From JAGLTZ01 sp964637695 (lineage in GTDB: Bacteria > Blakebacterota > Blakebacteria > Blakebacterales > Blakebacteraceae), in assembly GCA_964637695.1 (NCBI GenBank), contig CAZWVF010000014.1, forward strand, positions 1-48,366: 48,366 nucleotides of DNA. Reading direction: 5' to 3'. A program made the translations under genes and the position numbers. The notes beneath the pieces are model-generated. The model saw nothing but the letters and a program-made list of their open reading frames with translations. It searched no databases and was not told the DNA's origin. This document shows, in pieces, positions 7,362 to 15,338 of the stretch; the stretch's first letter is position 1, and every line of letters starts with the position of its first letter.

Positions 7362-8027
7362 ATGTTTATTCGACTGAACATGGCGACGACCCTCGACGGT
7401 AAGATCGCATCGGCTGAACGCCGGATGGTAAGGCTCGGCTCAGAGGCCGACTATAAACGTCTCGATGAACTCCGGACCTGGGCAGATGTCCTGGTAGCAG
7501 GAGCAGGAACGATCCGGGCTGAAGATCCTCCCATGGATCTCAAGGATCAGCAGTCCATCTCAGACCGCCGGGAAACAGGACGTCCCGAACACCCGGCGGT
7601 CGCTGTGATCACCGGTTCTCTGGATCTGCCTGTCGGCAGAACCTTCAGCACACCTGGTCGCAGGCTGGTCGTTACCACAGATGAAGCAGGGGAACCTTCC
7701 CCTGAACTGGCAGCTGTTGCAGAGATCTGGCGGATCGGCAGGGAAAAGGTCGATATCCCGGCATTAATTGAAAGATTCGAAGCAGAGGGACTGGAGAATA
7801 TCCTGCTGGAAGGCGGAGGCAGAACGGCAGCGTGTTTCTTTGAGTGCGATCTTGTGGATGAGCTGTTCATAACAGTAACCCGATGGGTATTGGGGGATGA
7901 CAGGGCACCGACTATTGCGGATGCTGAGAGTGAGTTCGATCATTACAATCAATACGAACTTCTGAAAATTGAGCCGACAGAGGAAGAGGTCTTCATGCAC
8001 TATCGGCGACGAAAGGATGCCGGATGA
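7362..8027 (+). CDS. RibD C-terminal/dihydrofolate reductase-fold reductase
   Basis: A 221-residue NADPH-dependent reductase of the RibD_C family. MATTLDGKIA near the N-terminus is the substrate loop. LVGAGT-type residues appear as VLVAGAGTIRAEDP, and the C-terminal NILLEGGGRTAACFF is the nucleotide-binding signature. Riboflavin-pathway members reduce diaminopyrimidinone ribosyl phosphate, but no deaminase domain or rib genes are nearby. With folB and folK downstream it could serve pterin or dihydrofolate reduction instead. ATG 7362 is preferred to TTG 7353 by family N-termini, with GAGG just upstream. It overlaps dapB by 4 nt and is the first gene of a long operon. Confidence 0.75.
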   Translation: MFIRLNMATTLDGKIASAERRMVRLGSEADYKRLDELRTWADVLVAGAGTIRAEDPPMDLKDQQSISDRRETGRPEHPAVAVITGSLDLPVGRTFSTPGRRLVVTTDEAGEPSPELAAVAEIWRIGREKVDIPALIERFEAEGLENILLEGGGRTAACFFECDLVDELFITVTRWVLGDDRAPTIADAESEFDHYNQYELLKIEPTEEEVFMHYRRRKDAG

Positions 8028-8818
8028 GTTCGTCCATGCCGACACTGTGCGTTTTCGGTGATGGGGAGATGTCCGGGGTGGTACAGAGTATGGCGCGTTC
8101 GTGGAACATAGAAATCACGAACGTATTGAGTGGAAATGATCTGCGCAACGGGTGGCCGCGCAAGAAGGGAGATCTTAAGGGCGCTGACGTGGGACTCGAT
8201 TTCTCGGCTCCCGAAGCCGTTCAACAGAATGTCCGCAGAGCGGTCAGTCTCGGTCTGCCCCTGGTGGTCGGAACAACCGGCTGGCAGGACCAGGTCGCTG
8301 AGGTCGAAGCAGCAGTCGTGAATGGGGACGGTTCGCTGCTGTACGCACCTAATTTCTCTTATGCCCTGAGTGTTCTTGTATACGTATTAAGGAGAGCCGC
8401 GCTCCTCTTTGAGGGAGAGGAATTCGATCCCTTCATCTGGGAGAAGCATCACGCCTCAAAGGGAGATTCCCCGAGCGGGACGGCACTTTACATGGGAGAG
8501 ATCCTGCTCGACGCCCTCGAACACAAAGATCTTCTGCACATGGGGTCGGGTGCGGGCCGGATCGCACAGAACCAGCTCAGCATCGCCTCCATACGTGCAG
8601 GATCCGATCCGGGTCAGCACACCGCGGGATTCGACGGCCTGGACGAAACCCTTGAATTCGTTCATACAGTGAGAGATCGCACTGCATTTGCTTCAGGTGC
8701 CATCAGGGCGGCTTTCTGGCTGCACGGCAGAAAGGGTGTGTTTACGATGGAGGATCTTGTTGAAGATATGGTCGTAAAGGCTGAAACGAGGAAATCAGAG
8801 CGGCAGCGGGAGGAGTAA
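8024..8818 (+). CDS. dapB: 4-hydroxy-tetrahydrodipicolinate reductase
   Basis: This enzyme reduces hydroxy-tetrahydrodipicolinate in the lysine/diaminopimelate pathway, in the cytoplasm. It has 264 residues. The nucleotide-binding loop is FGDGEMSG, a variant of the usual GxxGRMG. VGLDFSAPEAV and LVVGTTGW are typical of the family, as is the catalytic motif EKHHASKGDSPSGTA. Dihydrodipicolinate synthase (dapA) is not in this window, but dapD follows 9 nt later, so diaminopimelate steps are grouped. The ATG lies within ATGA overlapping the preceding gene. The variant cofactor loop could shift NADH/NADPH preference. Confidence 0.93.
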   Translation: MSSSMPTLCVFGDGEMSGVVQSMARSWNIEITNVLSGNDLRNGWPRKKGDLKGADVGLDFSAPEAVQQNVRRAVSLGLPLVVGTTGWQDQVAEVEAAVVNGDGSLLYAPNFSYALSVLVYVLRRAALLFEGEEFDPFIWEKHHASKGDSPSGTALYMGEILLDALEHKDLLHMGSGAGRIAQNQLSIASIRAGSDPGQHTAGFDGLDETLEFVHTVRDRTAFASGAIRAAFWLHGRKGVFTMEDLVEDMVVKAETRKSERQREE

Positions 8819-8827
8819 CACCGGTAG

Positions 8828-9628
8828 ATGGAGAGAACAGACTCGAATAACAGTGCCGATCTGCAGTGGATGCGCACAACGCTGGAGCGTGCGTACGATG
8901 CAGGAGCTGGCGATGAAGAGGTGGACGCGGCTGAGGTCAATCGTGCTGCAGGTGCACTCATCGAGTCTCTCGGGACGGGCATGATCAGAGTAGCAGAGCC
9001 TCAGGGACACCGATGGTCTGTAAATGTCTGGATCAAGAAAGGTCTCCTTCTGGCCCGGGAAATGGAAGGGCTTCTATCCCGGGAGGCCGGGAGGTACATC
9101 GCGTCCGATATCAGTGTCAAACACACGAAAAGTATAGGTCTGGCCGCGTTCATCGATGAGGGAGTGGTGATGGAGGAGGGAGTACTGATCGGAGAATGTG
9201 CCCAGATAGGCAAAAGAGTACACTTCTCGACTGATGTGAAACTGGGCGGCATGCTGGAACCTGTCGATGCATCTCCCGTGATCATCGAGGACGATGTGCA
9301 TATAAGCGGAGGGTGCGGTATTTACGATGGCACCCTGGTCAGGAGAATGGCTGTGCTGGGTGCCGGTGTTATCCTGACGCGATCAATCCCTGTTTATGAT
9401 GTAGTGAAGGGAGATGTCCTGCTTTCTGTGAAGGATCGACCGCTGGAGATCCCGGATGGAGCAGTGGTGGTGCCCGGAACGCGCAGGGTCGATGGTGAAT
9501 GGGGAGCGGTTCACGGTCTTGGTCTTCAGTGTCAGATCATAGTCGGCTACAGGGATGAGGGGACATCTGCCCGGGCCTCGCTTGCAGAGGCGGTCCTGCG
9601 CCCGGAACAGTTCAGGGGAGGGTCATGA
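8828..9628 (+). CDS. dapD: Tetrahydrodipicolinate N-succinyltransferase-like hexapeptide transferase
   Basis: A 266-residue acyltransferase with a left-handed beta-helix, matching DapD in length and order. The N-terminal helical part contains WSVNVWIKKGLLLA. The hexapeptide rungs (VVMEEGVLIGECAQIGKRVHFSTDVKLGG) are followed by VIIEDDVHISGGCGIYDG and VLGAGVILTRSIPVYD. It transfers an acyl group from succinyl-CoA (or acetyl-CoA) to tetrahydrodipicolinate and follows dapB directly. It overlaps folB by 4 nt (ATGA). The donor, succinyl versus acetyl, cannot be decided from motifs alone. Confidence 0.9.
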   Translation: MERTDSNNSADLQWMRTTLERAYDAGAGDEEVDAAEVNRAAGALIESLGTGMIRVAEPQGHRWSVNVWIKKGLLLAREMEGLLSREAGRYIASDISVKHTKSIGLAAFIDEGVVMEEGVLIGECAQIGKRVHFSTDVKLGGMLEPVDASPVIIEDDVHISGGCGIYDGTLVRRMAVLGAGVILTRSIPVYDVVKGDVLLSVKDRPLEIPDGAVVVPGTRRVDGEWGAVHGLGLQCQIIVGYRDEGTSARASLAEAVLRPEQFRGGS

Positions 9629-9984
9629 AAGACTGGCTTCGATTCAATTCGCTTACATTCCGCGGATATCATGGCGTATCACCGGCTGAACGCGAGAGGG
9701 GACAGAATTTTGAGGTGGATGTCGAGGTAAGTTACGACCAGCAGCAGGCAGCTGATTGTGATGACCTGGCCATGGCGGTGGATGCCCGCGACGTATACAG
9801 ACTGGTCAGGGATGCGGTGGAGGGGGGTCCCTGCAGCCTGGTGGAGAAACTCGCACAGCGGATCGCTGATTCGCTGCTCGAACTGAATCGTGTTGAGCGT
9901 GTAGTGGTCAGGGTAAGGAAGCCGGAGGTCCGTTTCACAGGCGATGAGAATGAAGGATATGAGGTGGAGATCACCCGCCCGTGA
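9625..9984 (+). CDS. folB: Dihydroneopterin aldolase
   Basis: A 119-residue FolB of usual size, catalysing dihydroneopterin cleavage in folate synthesis. Family marks are FRGYHGVSPAERERGQNFEVDVEV, with the Glu and Tyr positions of the active site, then YRLVRDAVEGGPCSLVEKLAQRIADSLL and a C-terminal VRVRKPEVRF. It overlaps dapD at its start and folK at its end, each by 4 nt, so it is translated as part of the same operon. Confidence 0.93.
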   Translation: MKDWLRFNSLTFRGYHGVSPAERERGQNFEVDVEVSYDQQQAADCDDLAMAVDARDVYRLVRDAVEGGPCSLVEKLAQRIADSLLELNRVERVVVRVRKPEVRFTGDENEGYEVEITRP

Positions 9985-10484
9985 AGATGGACGTCTTCCT
10001 GGCTTTCGGTTCAAATCTGGGTGATCGTATCTCTGCAATACAGACCGGTATTGAGTTCCTCGAACAGGGAAACATTGAACTGGTGACCCTCTCCAGTTTC
10101 TACGTCAGCCGCCCGAAATACCTTTCTGATCAACCTGAATTCGTGAACTGCGTGGGTCATTTCACGACAACGATTACTCCAGGGGAACTGTTGGATTCCT
10201 GCATGGATGCAGAGAAAGCTGCCGGTCGAGAAAAGAGGGAGCGGTACGGTCCCCGGGAACTGGATGTGGATCTGCTGCTGTTTGGTCAGCAGAGTGTTTC
10301 GGAAGCTGATCTGGAGATTCCGCATCCCGGGATACCCGAGCGTCTATTCGTTCTGGTGCCCCTGGCAGAGGTATCGAGAGAACTCATTGTGCCTGGAATG
10401 GGACCGGTGAACGAGCTGCTCGAAAAGGCCCGCAATGCACTGTCTGAAGAGGAGGAACCGACGATCCTTGAGGGAACAGGGTGA
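9981..10484 (+). CDS. folK: 2-amino-4-hydroxy-6-hydroxymethyldihydropteridine pyrophosphokinase
   Basis: A 167-residue HPPK, the folate-pathway kinase acting after FolB. Signatures are FLAFGSNLGDR at the N-terminus, SSFYVSRP, the substrate loop QPEFVNCVG, and the ATP/magnesium motif RYGPRELDVDLLLFG with IPHPGIPERLFVLVPL. A GTG at 9981 overlaps the folB stop, and the ATG at 9987 is an alternative. It is followed with a 4-nt overlap by a deoxynucleoside kinase. No other folate genes (folE, folP, folC) are visible in the window. Confidence 0.94.
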   Translation: MKMDVFLAFGSNLGDRISAIQTGIEFLEQGNIELVTLSSFYVSRPKYLSDQPEFVNCVGHFTTTITPGELLDSCMDAEKAAGREKRERYGPRELDVDLLLFGQQSVSEADLEIPHPGIPERLFVLVPLAEVSRELIVPGMGPVNELLEKARNALSEEEEPTILEGTG

Positions 10485-11164
10485 GTGTGCGCCAGCCGAT
10501 AAGAAGTGATCTGGCTTCGCGTTCCGAGACGCGGGGACTCTCCTACCTGGTTGTGGAGGGACCGGCCGGTTCGGGCAAGACTGCACTGGCCAGCCGGCTG
10601 GCGCGAGACCTGGGTGGACGGCTGGTCCTGGACAGGGCCCAAGAGAATCCCTTCCTCGAAGATTTCTTCCGCGATCCGAAACGATTCGCATTCAAAACCC
10701 AGCTCTTCTTTACACTCTCACGCTACATGCAGCAGGAGGTGATCGCGCAGCAGGATCTCTTCCATACCCTTCTTGTCAGCGACTATCTGTTCGTAAGAGA
10801 CCGGATACATGCGTCGTTGATCCTCGATGACCGGGAACTGGCGCTTTATCAGAAACTGGTCGGACTGATTGAAGGAGATATGCCGAGACCCGACCTGGTT
10901 ATTTACCTGCAGTACGACGCCGATACTCTGCTCGACAACCTTATGGGAAGAGACGGGAAGCCGTCTGTCCCGATCAACAGGGAATACATGATCGCGGTAG
11001 TGGAAGCGTACAATTACTACTTTCTCCATTTTGAAGAGGCACCGCTGCTGATCATAAATGCAAAAACAACCGATCCGGTCGGCAATCCCGACGCGATGGC
11101 CGACCTGATCAGGGAACTGGATAAGCCTCACTCAGGTATTAATTACTATTCGCCGGCCCCGTAG
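10481..11164 (+). CDS. Deoxynucleoside kinase, copy 1 with altered LID
   Basis: A 227-residue member of the dCK/dGK/dAK family. The P-loop is GPAGSGKTA, and the substrate part has ENPFLEDFF, FKTQLFFTLSRYMQQ and SDYLFVRDR. Paralogy with the next gene is obvious over the whole length. In this copy the LID region reads LLDNLMGRDGKPSVP, where the paralogue has the Arg-rich LLERIRQRGRNYERR. Loss of most LID arginines suggests weaker or regulatory phosphoryl transfer, perhaps in a heterodimer as in Lactobacillus dAK/dGK. The GTG start overlaps folK by 4 nt. The N-terminus has about 20 extra residues. Confidence 0.85.
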   Translation: MSVRQPIRSDLASRSETRGLSYLVVEGPAGSGKTALASRLARDLGGRLVLDRAQENPFLEDFFRDPKRFAFKTQLFFTLSRYMQQEVIAQQDLFHTLLVSDYLFVRDRIHASLILDDRELALYQKLVGLIEGDMPRPDLVIYLQYDADTLLDNLMGRDGKPSVPINREYMIAVVEAYNYYFLHFEEAPLLIINAKTTDPVGNPDAMADLIRELDKPHSGINYYSPAP

Positions 11165-11171
11165 GAATCTG

Positions 11172-11203
11172 CCTCACTTTCGGCGCTTTCTCCGACAGGC
11201 TCC
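11172..11203 (+). repeat. Relic copy of palindromic element end
   Basis: These 32 bases match the 3' end of the long palindromic element (25288-25319) at 26 of 32 positions by my alignment, including TTTCTC-x-GACAGGCTC. No matching left arm is present, so it is a solo end or decayed copy. It lies just after the stop codon of the first kinase gene. Confidence 0.5.
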
Positions 11204-11289
11204 TTTAGGTTATTTTAACTGGGCATGAATAAATCCGGATATCGTAACACGTTAACGGAAGGAATTATCCTGTTTCCGGGAGTCTGCAT

Positions 11290-11934
11290 GTGAAGGAAGC
11301 GCGGTATATAGCCATTGAGGGGCCCATAGGGGTCGGCAAGACCAGTCTTGCCGCGCTTCTGGGCAGAAGACTTGGTGCCCGTCTGGTTCTGGAACGGCCC
11401 AACGAAAATCCCTTCCTCAATGACTTCTATAAGGATTCGCGGCGCTACGCTTTCAAGACACAGCTTTTTTTCACACTCTCCCGGTACATGCAGCAGCAGG
11501 AATTCGATCAGCAGGATCTATTCCATGATCTGGTGATAGCCGATTACATGTTCGCCAAGGACAAGATCTTCGCCTATCTGACTCTCGATGATAAGGAGCT
11601 GGCGCTCTACGAGAAGCTGATCGACCTGATCGAACCGCAGATCCCGGTACCTGACCTGATTATATACCTGCAGGCTACTACAGATGTACTGTTGGAGCGG
11701 ATAAGACAGAGGGGCCGCAATTACGAGCGGAGACTCTCCGAGGAGTATCTCCGTTCCCTCAACGAGGCATACAACTACTATTTCTTCCACTACGATTCGA
11801 GTCCGCTGCTGGTCGTGAATACGAGCGAGATAGACTTCGTGCACCGTCAGGTCGACCTCGACGACCTTATAGAGGAGATAAAGCGGCCTCACGCAGGCAC
11901 CACTTTCTACGGTCCCGGAGCTGCCGAGTCATGA
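11290..11934 (+). CDS. Deoxyadenosine/deoxycytidine/deoxyguanosine kinase, copy 2
   Basis: A 214-residue deoxynucleoside kinase with all expected parts: the P-loop EGPIGVGKTS, ENPFLNDFY, the substrate helix FKTQLFFTLSRYMQQ, the DYMFAKDK motif, the LID RIRQRGRNYERR, and the NEAYNYYFFHY segment. It salvages deoxynucleosides to dNMPs. A GTG start is used: GGGAG at 11278-11282 is 7 nt upstream. A 22-codon reading frame beginning at ATG 11225 ends just over this start. It overlaps panB by 4 nt. Substrate preference cannot be read directly. Confidence 0.9.
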   Translation: MKEARYIAIEGPIGVGKTSLAALLGRRLGARLVLERPNENPFLNDFYKDSRRYAFKTQLFFTLSRYMQQQEFDQQDLFHDLVIADYMFAKDKIFAYLTLDDKELALYEKLIDLIEPQIPVPDLIIYLQATTDVLLERIRQRGRNYERRLSEEYLRSLNEAYNYYFFHYDSSPLLVVNTSEIDFVHRQVDLDDLIEEIKRPHAGTTFYGPGAAES

Positions 11935-12773
11935 GCGCAAGTCCCTCCCTGGAACCGGCAGGGGAAAAGGTTACAGTTCGAACGCTGCGCCGGATGAAGG
12001 GTGAGAATCGGCCCATTGTCTGTCTGACCGCATACGAAGCTCTTACCGCCCGTCTGCTGGATGAGAGCGGAGTCGATCTGATCCTGGTCGGTGATTCGGC
12101 CGGAATGGTTATGGCCGGCCGCAAGGATACGCTCGGAGTGACCCTCGAAGAGATGCTCCACTTCACGCGCTGGGCAGCGCAGGGTGTCGAGCGGGCCCTG
12201 CTGGTCGCGGATATGCCCTTTCTCTCATATCAGGTGAACGCCGATGAAGCAGTCCGCAATGCAGGGCGGCTTATGGCCGAGGGTGGGGCGGAAGCCGTAA
12301 AGCTTGAGGGGGGCCGGCAGATGGCGCCCACGATCCAGCGTCTGGTATCTGCAGGCATGCCGGTTATGGGACATATCGGCCTGACTCCGCAGAGTATAAA
12401 CGCTTTCGGTGGCTACGTGCTTCAGGGTGTGCAGGAGGAGGATCAGAAGCGCCTCATCGAAGACGCCGCAATCCTCGAGGATGCGGGCTGCTTCTCCATA
12501 GTCCTGGAAAAGATCCCTGCATCTGTGGCCGGGAAGGTCACGGCTGCTGTGAATATTCCTACGATCGGGATCGGAGCTGGTACCGGTTGCGACGGGCAGA
12601 TCCTGGTCACGCAGGATATGCTGGGTCTCTTCACAGACTTCAGACCGAAGTTCGTTCGAAGATATGCCGAGATCGCAGAGGATATCGTCTCCGCGATTTC
12701 AAAGTATGTCGATGATGTCCGATCCGGTTCCTTTCCGGGCCCGGATGAATCGTATGATCTGGACGAAGGGTAG
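11931..12773 (+). CDS. panB: 3-methyl-2-oxobutanoate hydroxymethyltransferase
   Basis: First step of pantothenate synthesis, with 280 residues. The TIM-barrel signatures are LTAYEALTARLLDESGVDLILVGDSAGMV with magnesium ligands, MPFLSY, EAVKLEGG, MGHIGLTPQS, and IPTIGIGAGTGCDGQILV. The ATG overlaps the kinase stop (ATGA). PanC follows after 13 nt, so the two pantoate-branch enzymes are co-expressed. No ketopantoate reductase (panE) is visible here. Confidence 0.95.
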   Translation: MSASPSLEPAGEKVTVRTLRRMKGENRPIVCLTAYEALTARLLDESGVDLILVGDSAGMVMAGRKDTLGVTLEEMLHFTRWAAQGVERALLVADMPFLSYQVNADEAVRNAGRLMAEGGAEAVKLEGGRQMAPTIQRLVSAGMPVMGHIGLTPQSINAFGGYVLQGVQEEDQKRLIEDAAILEDAGCFSIVLEKIPASVAGKVTAAVNIPTIGIGAGTGCDGQILVTQDMLGLFTDFRPKFVRRYAEIAEDIVSAISKYVDDVRSGSFPGPDESYDLDEG

Positions 12774-12786
12774 CGGGGGGAGAGTA

Positions 12787-13638
12787 ATGGAACAGTTCCA
12801 GCGGCCCGCCAAAATGCTGGAATGGTCAAGAGGGAAGCGGTGTGAGGGGGATTCCATCGCTTTCGTCCCCACGATGGGGGCTCTGCACGAGGGCCATCTC
12901 TCACTGGTGGATCTGGCTGCGGAGAGGGCGGATCGCGTCGCCGTCAGCATTTTTGTAAATCCAGCGCAGTTCGGTCCCTCAGAGGATTTCGATGAATATC
13001 CCCGTGATCTGCAATCTGATCTCAAATTGCTTTCCGAACGAAACGTCGATGCTATTTTCCTGCCGGAAACCGCCGATATCTATCCGGCAGGCAGTTCGAC
13101 CTGGGTGACGGAGGAGGAATTGTCGAACAAACTTGAAGGTTTCTCCAGGCCTGGGCATTTCCGCGGAGTAACAACAGTTGTGGCGAAACTACTCACGATT
13201 GTAGAGCCCGATATCATGGTTGTGGGTCAGAAAGATGTCCAGCAGGCCGCTGTTATAAAGCGATTAATCCATGACCTTAAATATCCAGTAGAACTTATTA
13301 CAGGAAAAACAGTTAGAGAGCCTGACGGTCTGGCTCTTTCAAGCCGTAACAACTTCCTTTCCGACGAAGAACGGCAGCAGGCTGTCTCTCTTTATGAATC
13401 GCTGATGCTCGCTCGCGAGATGGCGGCCGGAGGAGAGAGGAATTGCAGTGTAATCGTAAACGCCATGCGGCAGAGGATAGAAAAAGAGCCCTACGCCCGG
13501 ATCGATTATATAGCAGCAGTGGATCCCGATACCTTTGATGACCTGGATGAAATGTCTGTATCGACCCTGTTCTCTCTTGCCGTATTCGTCGGAGATACAC
13601 GCCTGATTGATAATGAACTGATAGATGGAGGAGATTGA
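12787..13638 (+). CDS. panC: Pantoate-beta-alanine ligase
   Basis: ATP-dependent ligation of pantoate and beta-alanine to pantothenate, 283 residues. The HIGH-like motif is FVPTMGALHEGHLSLVD. SIFVNPAQFGPSEDFDEYPR binds pantoate. VGQKDVQQAAVIKRL and PDGLALSSRNNFLS (the KMSKS-equivalent) follow. The start at ATG 12787 is set by the GGGGGGAG just upstream and by family N-termini. An earlier in-frame start at 12664 lies inside panB and encodes no family residues. It overlaps the next gene by 14 nt. Confidence 0.95.
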   Translation: MEQFQRPAKMLEWSRGKRCEGDSIAFVPTMGALHEGHLSLVDLAAERADRVAVSIFVNPAQFGPSEDFDEYPRDLQSDLKLLSERNVDAIFLPETADIYPAGSSTWVTEEELSNKLEGFSRPGHFRGVTTVVAKLLTIVEPDIMVVGQKDVQQAAVIKRLIHDLKYPVELITGKTVREPDGLALSSRNNFLSDEERQQAVSLYESLMLAREMAAGGERNCSVIVNAMRQRIEKEPYARIDYIAAVDPDTFDDLDEMSVSTLFSLAVFVGDTRLIDNELIDGGD

Positions 13639-14404
13639 AGAATTGGGGAATGTACCTGATTGCGGGATTGTACTTGCTGCCGGGGAAGGCACCCGAATGA
13701 AAAGCCCGCTTCCAAAAGTTCTCCATCGTGCCGGTGGGCGTACCTTGATCGACTGGGTGTTGACGACACTGAAAAGAGCGGGTGTCGGACAGATCATAAC
13801 AGTAACCGGCTTCGGAAGGGAGGCGATTGAAGCAGAGCTGGAGGAAAGACACCCCGACTCGAAGATCGCAGTCCAGCAGGAACAGCTCGGCACCGGTCAC
13901 GCAGTTCAGTCGGCACTACCCCTTATCCCGACAGATGCGCTTCTGGTTGGTGTATTCAGCGGAGATACGCCGCTGCTCACTGCCAGGATCGTTCTTGATC
14001 TGGCCTCCGAACATGAGACGCGGAATGCCGATGCCACGATTCTGACGGCGGAATTGAGCGATCCATCCGGTTACGGCAGGGTAGTCCGGGATGGAGAAGG
14101 ATTTGTGGAGTGCATTGTCGAGGAGAAGGATGCCGACCGGGAGATGTTGAAGATCAGAGAGATCAATGCGGGTGCGTATGTTTACAACAGATCAGCCCTC
14201 GATGAATCACTTGCACAGCTCCGGAATGACAACGCCCAGGGTGAGTTCTATCTGACCGACACGATCGGCATACTGAGTGAAAGCGGCGGCAGGGTGGCGG
14301 CATACAAGGTCCCGGGAGATGCCTCTGAAGTAATGGGTATCAACACGGTCGAACAGCTTATCGAAGCGGACCTTCTTCTGAGAGAACGGGAGAGAAGCTT
14401 GTGA
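13625..14404 (+). CDS. GlmU-type N-terminal UTP:GlcNAc-1-P uridylyltransferase domain, stand-alone
   Basis: A 259-residue nucleotidyltransferase that aligns with only the pyrophosphorylase half of GlmU. Motifs are IVLAAGEGTRMKSPLPKVLH, QEQLGTGHAVQSA, FSGDTPLL, GYGRVV, INAGAYVYN, QGEFYLTDTI and VMGINTVEQL. The C-terminal left-handed beta-helix acetyltransferase half is absent: the gene ends at 14404 and the next gene is unrelated. Acetylation of glucosamine-1-phosphate must be done elsewhere, or the enzyme serves another NDP-sugar. It overlaps panC and the next gene. Confidence 0.88.
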   Translation: MEEIEELGNVPDCGIVLAAGEGTRMKSPLPKVLHRAGGRTLIDWVLTTLKRAGVGQIITVTGFGREAIEAELEERHPDSKIAVQQEQLGTGHAVQSALPLIPTDALLVGVFSGDTPLLTARIVLDLASEHETRNADATILTAELSDPSGYGRVVRDGEGFVECIVEEKDADREMLKIREINAGAYVYNRSALDESLAQLRNDNAQGEFYLTDTIGILSESGGRVAAYKVPGDASEVMGINTVEQLIEADLLLRERERSL

Positions 14405-14910
14405 GAAATAACGGCCGGACATCCGGCGACGGAAAGATCCGGGGCTCAGTAAGCAGGCGGATCCTGACATATATCGGAGTACTGGCATCTGTTGTAGTGG
14501 TCGTGGTGGCTGTGGTTGCTCTGATGATTACCCAGCGGCCCGAAGGCAGAGATCCGCGATATGCTTTTGCCGAACTTGAAGCGGCACGCGGCGTCGAATC
14601 ACCCGATCAACGCCCGCAGGTGGAGATATTGAATGGATGCGGTGTTTCGGGCGTAGCCGCACAGGCTCACGAATACCTCAGAAGACTCGGATTCGACGTT
14701 GTCAACGTAGAGAATGCCCGTGCATTTGATTACGAGAGAACACTGGTTATTGACCGCGGTGGTAATGAGGGAATAGCCCGCAGGATCGCGCGTTTTCTGG
14801 GCACAGAAAATGTGATCCGCCAGGTCCGGCCCGAACTGATGCTCCAGGTGACGGTTATCCTGGGGAAGGATTACAGGACACTGAAGCCGTATGGTGAGGT
14901 TGAACCCTGA
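14401..14910 (+). CDS. Membrane-anchored LytR C-terminal domain protein
   Basis: A 169-residue protein with one N-terminal membrane segment (about residues 21-43, ILTYIGVLASVVVVVVAVVALMI) and an extracytoplasmic LytR_C domain: VEILNGCGVSGVAAQAHEYLRRLGFDVV near residues 73-100 and LQVTVILGKDY at the end. LytR_C domains occur alone or attached to LytR-CpsA-Psr ligases. The catalytic LCP domain is missing here. Its position before rsfS is common in several phyla. GTG 14401 overlaps the preceding stop. Function is unknown beyond the envelope context. Confidence 0.8.
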   Translation: MRNNGRTSGDGKIRGSVSRRILTYIGVLASVVVVVVAVVALMITQRPEGRDPRYAFAELEAARGVESPDQRPQVEILNGCGVSGVAAQAHEYLRRLGFDVVNVENARAFDYERTLVIDRGGNEGIARRIARFLGTENVIRQVRPELMLQVTVILGKDYRTLKPYGEVEP

Positions 14911-15338
14911 TGACTCCTCAAGATGAATCGGAGTCGAAGGAACGTTCAGAGCTCAGAGTTGGTGCTGCTCCCGAAGTTGCACGAGGATTTGCCGAGGCAG
15001 CTCTGAGCAAGAAGGCAACCGACCTTGTCATTCTCGACCTGAGGAACATCACCAGCCTGACCGATTTCTTCATTGTCGGTACCGTTTCGACCGATGTGCA
15101 TTCCCGTGCGGTTGAAGGAGCCATCGTTGACTGGGCCAGGGATGAACTTCAGCTGCGTCCCTGGCATATTGAAGGGGCTGAAGGATCACGCAACTGGGTC
15201 CTGCTCGACTATGTCGACGTTGTGGTTCATCTCTTCCGGCCTGAAGCACGTGATTACTACTCCCTCGAGAGATTGTGGGGCGATGCACCGGTGGAAGAGA
15301 TAAGAGATCCCAAGGGGAGAAACAATGCCGCTGCTTGA
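14910..15338 (+). CDS. rsfS: Ribosomal silencing factor RsfS
   Basis: A 142-residue RsfS/Iojap protein, which binds ribosomal protein uL14 and blocks subunit joining when nutrients are low. Signatures are ATDLVILDLRNITSLTDFFIVGT, HIEGAEGSRNWVLLDYVDVVVHLF and ARDYYSLERLW. It begins at the base shared with the previous stop (1-nt overlap) and overlaps argS by 14 nt. Confidence 0.95.
   Translation: MTPQDESESKERSELRVGAAPEVARGFAEAALSKKATDLVILDLRNITSLTDFFIVGTVSTDVHSRAVEGAIVDWARDELQLRPWHIEGAEGSRNWVLLDYVDVVVHLFRPEARDYYSLERLWGDAPVEEIRDPKGRNNAAA

Noticed and set aside
12664..12786. Upstream start for panC
   Set aside because: These codons lie inside panB and give no PanC residues, whereas ATG 12787 has a strong ribosome-binding site.
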